Positions 56,695-64,000 of a DNA stretch of 64,000 bases are shown here, one piece after another. The DNA comes from Triticum aestivum. Lineage: Eukaryota; Streptophyta; Magnoliopsida; Poales; Poaceae. The translations under genes were made by a program, and so were the position numbers. The DNA lies in contig NC_057813.1 of the NCBI RefSeq assembly GCF_018294505.1, forward strand, positions 315,211,077-315,275,076, in the 5' to 3' direction. The notes under the pieces are model-generated. The model searched no databases. It worked only from the letters and a program-made list of their open reading frames with translations, and had not been told where the DNA came from. The stretch's first letter is position 1. Each line of letters starts with the position of its first letter.

Positions 56695-59207
56695 TCACAT
56701 ACTCAACTATCATATAGTATTCTACCATTGCTAACACTCACGCAATACTAATGGTTATGGAGTTTTAATCAGACACTGAGAAAGATAGGGGCTTATAATT
56801 TCGCCTCCCAACGTATTAACCTTTGGGTGATGTCAACAATAATAGTTCATGCTAACTTACATCCAATTGGATATATATATCAGGATCTTTTCAACACGAG
56901 GTGCTTGCCAAAGGATAAAATGAAAAAGGGAAAGGTGAAGATCACCTTGACTCTTGCATAAAGTAAAAGACATAAAGTAAAATATAGGCCCTTCGCAGAG
57001 GGAAGCAGAGGTTGTCATGCGCTTTTATGGTTGGATGCACAAAATCTTAATGCAAAAGAATGTCACTTTATAGTGCCACTTGTATATGGACCTTTATTAT
57101 GCAGTCTGTCGCTTTTATTGCTTCCATAACAAGATCGTATAAAGCTTATTTTCTTCACACTAATAGATCATGCATATTTAGAGAGCGATTTTTATTGCTT
57201 GCACCGATGGCAACTTACTTGAAGGATCTTACTCAATCCATAGGTAGGTATGATGGACTCTCATGGCAAAACTAGTTTAAGGATATTTGGAAGCACAAGT
57301 AGTATCTCTACTTGGTGCAAGGAATTACTGCTAGCATGAGGGGGAAAGGCAAGCTCAACATGTTTGAATGATCCATGACAATATACTTTAACTGAGATGT
57401 GAGAAACATAACCCATTACGTTTACTTCCTTGTCCAACATCAACTCTTTAGCATGTCATACTTAATGAGTGCTCACAATTATAAAATATGTCTAGGATAC
57501 TATATTTATATGTGAAATCTCTCTTCCTTCAATATTCTTTCATGAATTGTTCAAATAACCAATACAATGCTTGCTAACCTTCAATAAATTTACAACATCT
57601 ACTTCTTAGATGTGAAGTCATTACTCCCCATGGGATAAGCAAATGAAACATATATAATTTCAGATTTATGACATTCAACTCATTCAACCATTTACTCTCA
57701 GGATATAAGTGAAGCACACGAGTAAATGACAAACTACTCCAACAAGATATAAGTGAAGATTAATGAGTAGTTAAATAATTATGTAACTATGTGAAGACTC
57801 TCTCTCATAAGTAAAATTTCAGATCTTAAGTACTTTATTCAAACAGCAAAGCAAAATAAAATGATATTGCAAGGATAGCACAACTCATGTGAAGAAGCAA
57901 AAACTTAGGCTCAACCGATACTAACCGATAGTTGTTGAAGAAGAAAGGTGGGATGCCTAACGGGGCGTCCCCAAGCATAGATGCTTGAGATTTCTTGAAT
58001 TATTATCTTGGGGTGCCTTGGGCATCCCCAAGCTTGAAATTTTGTGTCTCCTTAATTCCTCTCATATCATGGTTTCTCTATTTCTCAAAAACTTCATCCA
58101 CATAAAACTCAACAAGAACTCGTGAGATAAGTTAGTATAAACCAATGCAAAACCTTATCATTTTCTAATGTCAAAAATAACTAAAATTATTATTCAACAT
58201 TGCATACTAAATTCCTATGCATATTTAATACTCCTATCCTCAAATAGAATCATTAAACAAGCAAACATATGCAAACAATGCAAACATAACAGCAATCTGC
58301 CAAAACAGTACAGTCTGTAAAGAATGCAAGATTCATCATACTTCCCTAACTCCAAAAATTATGAGAAAAATACTACTCTGTAGAAGATTTATCAGAGATA
58401 AATATGCAAAAAGTTTCAACATTATACTATTATCTTACTTTTCTAGGGAATTTTCGCAACAGCAGTAAACTTTCTGTTTTCAAACAGCAACATGTATACT
58501 AGCAAAATAAGCATGGCAAAGGCTATCCTTGACATTTTTATTGAAAATAAAGATGCAAAACATTATTATAAATAACAGAAAGCAAATACTAACAAAATAA
58601 AATGATGCTCCAAGCAAAACACATATCATGTGGTGAATAAAAATATAGCTCCAAGTAAAGTTACCGGTGAACGAAGACGAAAGAGGGGATGCCATCCGGG
58701 GCATCCGCAAGCTTAGGCTCTTGGTTGTCCTTGAATATTACCTTGAGGTGCCTTGGGAATCCCCAAGCGTAGTTTCTTTCCACTCATTATTCCATAGTCC
58801 ATCGAATCTTTACCCAAAACTTGAAAACTTCACAACACAAAACTCAACAGAAAACTCGTAAGCTCTGTTAGTATAAGAAAATAAAACCACCACTTAGGTA
58901 TTGTTGTGAACTCATTATAAATTCATATTGGTGTAATGTCTACTGTATTCAAACTTTTCTATGGTTCATACCCTCCGATACTACTCATAGATACATCAAA
59001 ACAAGCAAACAACACATAGAAAACAGAATTTGTCAAAAACAGAACAGTCTGTAGTAATCTGTATCAAACGTATACTTCTGGAACTCCAAAAGTCCTACCA
59101 AATTAGGAAGTCCTAAGAAATTTATGTATCAATCCAGAGCAAAAATAATCAGACCAAAATCACGTTTCGGTGAATTATAAAAACTAATTTACTAGGTGCA
59201 AAAGTTT
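56695..59207 (-). other. Sabrina-like 3' internal region right of the array
   Basis: No gene. It contains the shared block GGCCCTTCGCAGAGGGAAGCA at 56987-57007 and the 737-bp tandem repeat at 57951-59424, with several polypurine-tract-like motifs. Confidence 0.65.
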
Positions 59208-59424
59208 CTAATGTTCAGCAGGATCAACACAACTATCACCGTAAGCTATCCTAAAGGTATTACTTGGCACTTTATTGAAACAAAAGCTATAAAACATGAT
59301 TACTAAAGTAGCATAATCATGTGTACACACAAAAACAGTAGGGATATATATTGGGTTGTCTCCCAACAAGCACTTTTCTTTAATGCCTTCTAGGTAGGCA
59401 TGATGATGACAATGATGCTCACAT
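57951..59424. repeat. Two diverged tandem units of about 737 bp
   Basis: Unit 1 starts at 57951 (GGATGCCTAACGGGGCGTCC) and unit 2 at 58688 (GGATGCCATCCGGGGCATCC). Corresponding blocks follow in order: GGTGCCTTGGG.ATCCCCAAGC, ACAAAACTCAACA..AACTCGT, AACAAGCAAACA, ACAGTCTGTA, and the TTTATTGAAA segment. Confidence 0.7.
58022..58035 (-). promoter_or_regulatory. Internal copy of the polypurine tract, Sabrina-like element
   Basis: The minus strand AAGCTTGGGGATGC is identical over 14 bases to the functional-position tract at 29380-29393. Weaker versions are at 57966-57977, 58702-58715, 58756-58769 and 60181-60192. Confidence 0.55.
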
Positions 59425-60288
59425 GAAAGATAAGAATTGAAACATAAAGAGAGCATCATGAAGAATATGACTAGCACATTTAACTCTAACCCACTTCCTA
59501 TGCATAGGGATTTTGTGAGCAAACAACTTATGGGAACAATAATCAACATGCATAGGAAGGCAAAGCAAGCATAACTTCAAGATTTTAAGCACATAGAGAG
59601 GAAACTTGAAATTATTGCAATTCCTACAAGCATATGTTCCTCCCTCATAATATTTTTCAGTAGCATCATGAATGAATTCAACGATATAACCAGCACCTAA
59701 AGCATTCTTTTCATGATCTACAAGCATAGAAAATTTTCTACTCTCCACATAAGCAAATTTCTTCTCATGAATAGTAGTGGGAGCAAACTCAACAAAATAA
59801 TTATCATGTGAGGCATAATCCAATTGGAAACTAAAATCATGCTGACAAGTTTCATGGTTATCATTATTCTTCATAGAATACAAGTCATCACAATAATTAT
59901 CATAGATATAAACTTTGTTCGCATAATCAATTGGAACCTCTTCCAAAATAGTGGAATCATCACTAAATAAAGTTGACACTCTTCCAAATCCACTTTCATG
60001 TTCATCACAATAAGATTCAACATCCTCCAAAATAGTGGGATCACTACTTCCTAAAGTTGACACTCTTCCAAACCCACTTTCATCAATATAATCATCATAA
60101 ATAGGAGGCATGCTTTCATCATAATAAATATTCTCATCAAAACTTGGGGGACAAAAAATATCATATTCATCAAACATAGCTTCCCCAAGCTTATGGCTTT
60201 GCATATCATTAGCATCATGGATATCCAAGGAATTCATACTAACAACATTGCAATCATGCTCATCATTCAAAGATTTAGTTTCAAACAT
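59208..60288 (-). pseudogene. Sabrina-like element ORF (unknown protein)
   Basis: The first frame (60288-59419, 289 codons) is followed by an overlapping shifted frame (59549-59208). The N-terminal part is Asp/Glu/Tyr-rich and contains a duplicated ESGFGRVSTL segment (about residues 69-78 and 97-106), each followed by a (D/E)xTILE(D/E)V block. The middle has KFAYVESRKFSMLVDHEKNA and AGYIVEFIHDATEKYYEGG; the C-terminal part is Cys/Leu/His-rich with HRKWVRVKCASHILHDALFM. Proteins of this kind are common in Sabrina-type elements but have no assigned enzyme domain. It follows the PBS, as gag would, but lacks a recognisable capsid core or zinc knuckle. The final frameshift suggests decay. Confidence 0.6.
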
Positions 60289-60487
60289 TCTATAGATTTC
60301 TTCTTATAGCACTTGAGCACAATTTTCCTTTTCATCAAACTCACGAAAGATATTAAAAAGATGAAGCGTAAGAGGCAAACTCAATTCCATTTTTTTGTAG
60401 TTTTCTTTTATAAACTGAACTAGTGATAAAACAAGAAACAAAAAGATTCGATTGCAAGATCTAAAGATATAACTTCAAGCACTAACC
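60289..60487 (-). other. Leader between PBS and ORF, Sabrina-like element
   Basis: About 200 bases without coding content between the putative PBS and the ORF start. Confidence 0.5.
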
Positions 60488-60504
60488 TCCCCGGAAATGG
60501 CGCT
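60488..60504 (-). promoter_or_regulatory. Degenerate primer binding site, Sabrina-like element
   Basis: The minus strand reads AGCGCCATTTCCGGGGA, a decayed form of the Athila-type TGGCGCC..TT.CCGGGGA site, 11 bases after the 5' LTR. Confidence 0.65.
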
Positions 60505-60515
60505 AAAAAAGAGCT

Positions 60516-62198
60516 TGATGTCTACTACACAACCTTCTTCTTGTAGACATTGTTGGGCCTCCAAGTGCAGAGGTTAGTAGGACAGTAGCAAATTTCCCTC
60601 AACTTGATGACCTAAGGTTTATCAATCTGTAGGAGGCGTAGGATGAAGATATTCTCTCTCAAACAACCCTGCAACCAAATAACAAAGAGTCTCTTGTGTC
60701 CCCAACACACCCAATACAATGGTAAATTGTATAGGTACACTAGTTCGGCGAAGAGATGGTGATACAAGTGCAATATGGATGGTACATATAGGTTTTTGTA
60801 ATCTGAAAATATAAAAACAGCAAGGTAACTAATGATAAAAGTGAGCGTAAACGGTATTGCAATGGTAGGAAACAAGGCATAGGGTTCATACTTTAACTAG
60901 TGCAAGTTCTCTCAATAATAATAACATAATTAGATCATATAACAATCCCTCAACATGCAACAAAAAGTCACTCCAAAGCCACTAATAGTGGAGAACAAAC
61001 GAAGAGATTATGGTAGGGTACGAAACCACCTCAAAGTTATCCTTTCTTCTCGATCTATTCAAGAGTCCGTAGTAAAATAACACGAAGCTATTCTTTCCGT
61101 TCGATCTACCATAGAGTTCATACTAGAATAACACCTTAAGACACAAATCAACCAAAACCCTAAATGTCACCTAGATACTCCATTGTCACCTCAAGTATCC
61201 GTGGGCATGATTATACGATATGCATCACACAATCTTAGATTCATCTATTCAACCAAAACAAAGTACTTCAAAGAGTGCCCCAAAGTTTCTACCGGAGAGT
61301 CAAGACGAAAACTTGTGCCAACCCCTATGCATAGGTTCATGGGCGGAACCCGCAAGTTAATCACCAAAACATACATCAAGTGGATCACGTGATATCCCAT
61401 TGTCACCATAGATAAGCACAACAAGACATACATCAAGTGTCCTCAAATCCTTAAAGACTCAATCCAACAATATAACTTCAAAGGGAAAACTCAATCCGCT
61501 ACAAGAGACTAGAGGGGAGTGAAACATCATAAGATCCAACTATAATAGCAAAGCTCGCGATACATCAAGATCATGCCATAGAGAGAACACGAGAGAGAGA
61601 GAACAAACACATAGCTTCTGGTACATACCCTCAGCCTCGAGAATGAACTACTCCCTCCTCATCATGGAGAGCGCCGGGATGATGAAGATGTCCACCGGTG
61701 AGGGATCCCCCCCGGCAGGGTGCCGGAACGGGCTCCCAAGAGTTTTTTTGGTGGCTACAGAGGCTTGCGGTAGCGGAACTCCCGATCTATTGTGTCCTTC
61801 GATGTTTTTAGGGTATATGGGAATATATAGGCGAAAGAAGTCGGTCGGGGGAGCCTTGAGGGGTCCACGAGACAGGGGGCATGGCTAGGGTGGTGGGCGC
61901 GCCCTCGTATCTCCTGGCCTCCTCAAAGCTTCCCTGGCTTGTACTCCAAGTCTCCCGGATCATGCTCGTTCGAAAAATCACGCTCCCAAAGGTTTCATTC
62001 TGTTTGGACTCCGTTTGATATTCATTTTCTTCGAAACACTGAAATAGGCAATAAAACAACAATATGGGTTGGGCCTCCGCTTAATAGGTTAGTCCCAAAA
62101 GTAATGTAAAAGTGTATAATAAAGGTCGTAATCATTCAAAACAGATAATAAAATAGCATGAATGCTTCATAAATTATAGATACGTTGGAGACGTATCA
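60516..62198 (-). repeat. 5' LTR of the Sabrina-like element (1683 bp)
   Basis: On the plus strand TGATGTCTACTACACAACC to TTGGAGACGTATCA. Highly similar to 27685-29379. The exact TGCAC duplication follows at 62199-62203. Confidence 0.9.
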
Positions 62199-62203
62199 TG
62201 CAC

Positions 62204-63055
62204 CCCTGCAAGGAAGTTGATCTATTCAAATAGTCGTGTCCCTCGGTAAAAGAACGACCTGGAGTTGTACCGTGACCTTTTGACAACTAGAACTGGATAC
62301 TTAATAAAACACACCCAGACAAGTTCCAGAGACAACCCGGTGACCGCTTTTCCACAGGGCGACGAGGGGAGGATCGCCGGGTAGGATTATGCTATGCGAT
62401 GCTACTTGGAGGTCTTCAATCTACTCTCTTCTACATGCTGCAAGACGGACGCTGCTAGAAGCGTAGTCTTTGATAGGACTAGCTATGCCCCTCTTACTCT
62501 AGCATTCTGCAGTTCAGTCCATCGATATTGCCTCTTTACACATATACCCATGCATATGTAGTGTAGATCCTTGCTTGCGAATACTTTGGATGAGTACTCA
62601 CAGTTGCTTTGCTCCATCTTTTCCCCCTTTTTCCTCTTCTTCCCGGATGCCGCAACCAGACGTTGGAGCCCCGGATGCAGACGCCACCGTCGATGATGAC
62701 TTCTTCACTGGAGGTGCCTACTACTACATGCAGGCCACTGGCCACGACTAGGAGTAGTTTAGGAGGATCCCAGGCAGGAGGCATGCGCCTCTTTCGATCT
62801 GTATCCTAGTTTGTACTAGCCATCTTATGGCAACTTGTTTAACTTATGTCTGTACTCAGATATTGTTGCTTCCGCTGACTCGTTTATGTTCTAGTACTTG
62901 TATTCGAGCCCTTGAGGCCCCTGGCTTGTAATATGATGCTTGTATGACTCATTTTACTTTTAGCGTTGTGTTGTGATATCTTCCCGTGAGTCCCTGATCT
63001 TGATCGTACATGTTTGCATGCATGATTAGTGTAAGATTGAATTGGGGGCGTCACA
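62204..63055 (+). repeat. 3' LTR of element D, part 2
   Basis: Resumes the D LTR at CCCTGCAAGGAAG and ends GAATTGGGGGCGTCACA. It contains acidic exon III. It is followed by a different LTR (63056). Confidence 0.85.
62660..62751 (+). pseudogene. LTR acidic ORF, exon III, element D copy
   Basis: Acceptor GCCGCAACCAG, then a frame reading DATVDDDFFTGGAYYYMQ and ending at TAG, two codons before the GAGTAG used elsewhere. The pattern DATVD(D/N)D..TGGAYYY is kept despite many nucleotide changes. It is separated from exon II by the Sabrina-like insertion. Confidence 0.4.
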
Positions 63056-63266
63056 TTGGGCCACCTTGCTGCACCTTATTTACTTTCATTACTTGTTACC
63101 CGTTATAAATTACCTTATCACAAAACTATCTGTTACCGATAATTTCAGTGCTTGCAGAGAATACATTACTAAAAACCGCTTGTCATTTCTTTCTGCTCCT
63201 CGTTGGGTTCGACACTCTTACTTATCAAAAGGACTATGTTAGATCCCCTACACTTGTGGGTCATCA
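63056..63266 (+). repeat. Terminal 211 bp of an Athila-type LTR
   Basis: Matches the end of the E2 LTRs (GCTTGCAG..., GTCATTTC.TTCTGCTCCT, GTTGGGTTCGACACTCTTACTT) and finishes CACTTGTGGGTCATCA. No PBS follows, so it is a 3' or solo LTR. Element D was inserted in it; its 5' part is not in the window. Confidence 0.75.
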
Positions 63267-64000
63267 AGCTCCACCGAGTTAAAAATGTGAGCATGATTAT
63301 AGCATAGGGGATGGTATCAGTCGAGTGGACTCTATGCTGGTGGCGTCTAAGGAAAGTTAGTGATCGGGTGCTCACTCCGGGTACTTGATGTACCGTGGGT
63401 CATGGCTGACACGGGAGTTCCTCGGATCTTTCGGGTAAAGTGTGCAACCTCTGCAGAGTGTCAAACTATTCGAATAGCCATGTTCAGGGTCATGGAAAGT
63501 TTGGTGGTGCTAATTAAACTATGTCCGAAATCCTTTCACACACTCGATTAAGTACTTTCTTGATGCTATTCGTGAGAAGTCGTGATATGCCTGAGACTAA
63601 GTTGTGTATAACTCTTTCTCGAGGTTGATGCCTGTAACCTCTCGATACATGTTACAGACGCATTCATGACACCATTTAGTATTCATCATACTTGCATAAG
63701 AAAAACCATCTTACCATAGATATGCCAACATAGGGATATGGCCAGGCATCCCTTACTCTATTTACATTCGTGGGTTGCTTGCGAATACATTCAAACATAC
63801 TGATTGGCTTGTCCCTGGCTAATTACTTGTCCAAGCATGAAGAGCAAGAATTTGAGGAAGAAATCTTTGGTGACAAACATGCGAACTAGGATGATTTCCC
63901 AGTCAGAATGCCTGTAGGGTTAATGAAGATGGCATGGGTTCTACTTATCTACGAAGATTTCTGCTGCTTGTGTTTCATTTGATGTTCAGCCCTTGAGGCT
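63267..64000. other. Unassigned repeat-like DNA
   Basis: No credible coding region. Phrases such as CTCTGCAGAGTGTCAAACTATTCGAATAGCC suggest part of another gypsy LTR, but I cannot set its ends. Confidence 0.3.

Larger units (their letters stand above)
27685..62198 (-). mobile_element. Sabrina-like Athila element, hosting the LARD array
   Basis: On the minus strand: 5' LTR (62198-60516), degenerate PBS, a protein-like ORF, a 3' internal region with 737-bp repeats, and 3' LTR (29379-27685). The LTRs run TGATACGTCTCC...ATCA and closely match what I recall of Triticeae Sabrina elements. It has no RT or integrase and is non-autonomous. It is bounded by an exact TGCAC duplication. The LARD array (29694-56689) is inserted in its 3' internal region. 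Confidence 0.8.

Noticed and set aside
57060..57275. 71-codon frame on the plus strand in the Sabrina-like 3' region
   Set aside because: Antisense to the element, short, and overlapping the shared non-coding 3' block.
59419..60288. Sabrina-like ORF as a host gene
   Set aside because: It lies between a PBS and the 3' region of an LTR element, in the element's sense, and resembles proteins common to this repeat family.
1..64000. CRISPR arrays, bacterial operons, phage or defence systems
   Set aside because: Every region is plant retrotransposon-like; repeats are LTRs and tandem 3' UTR units, with no direct-repeat and spacer pattern.

Overview
The window is intergenic DNA from a large grass genome, most likely a Triticeae species (wheat, Aegilops or barley type). 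I see no host gene, tRNA, rRNA or CRISPR. Almost every base belongs to LTR retrotransposons inserted into one another, plus one small inverted-repeat DNA transposon. The Triticeae guess rests on a Sabrina-like Athila element, several other Athila-lineage elements, and a family with about 4-kb LTRs around a non-coding centre (a LARD-type layout). I name families from memory of their features, not from a search.

Left half (1-22490). A minus-strand Ty3/gypsy element (G0) is the oldest layer. Its reverse transcriptase lies at 7893-8638 and its protease at 19315-19801. Two elements split it. E1 (1-7892, minus) is a Tat-like element with 5' LTR, PBS, gag and protease but no visible RT or integrase; it carries an opposite-strand accessory ORF (1-2437) and 3' tandem repeats. 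E2 (8639-19314, plus) is a complete but decayed Athila-lineage element with two LTRs, gag, protease remnant, RT, RNase H, integrase and an accessory ORF; a 739-bp Mutator-like inverted-repeat element (14396-15134) sits in its integrase tail. A third Athila-type element (E3, minus) has only its 3' LTR and 3' internal region (19802-22490) and ends at a short microhomology junction.

Right half (22485-64000). This is a five-layer nest. (1) The end of an Athila-type LTR (63056-63266) was hit by (2) LARD-type element D (plus; 3' internal half 22485-24579, 3' LTR 24580-27684 + 62204-63055). Its LTR was hit by (3) a Sabrina-like element (minus; 27685-62198, TSD TGCAC). That was hit by (4) a minus-strand LARD-family array with three LTRs (29694-56689, TSD AAACT). 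Its rightmost LTR was hit by (5) a young complete LARD copy E (plus; 43455-55737, TSD GCGGT).

The most unusual observation is inside the roughly 4-kb LTRs of the LARD family. Each carries what looks like the 3' end of a spliced gene: a 75-nt symmetric exon and a final exon of about 100 nt, bounded by plausible splice sites, together encoding a short acidic, tyrosine-rich reading frame. The frame persists among diverged LTR copies, with an in-frame 3-nt indel and several synonymous changes. The same LTRs share a hairpin and, in four copies, three TGACGTCA-like sites at 11-bp spacing. Upstream they have differing GC-rich leaders, each ending in a GTGAGC splice-donor-like motif.
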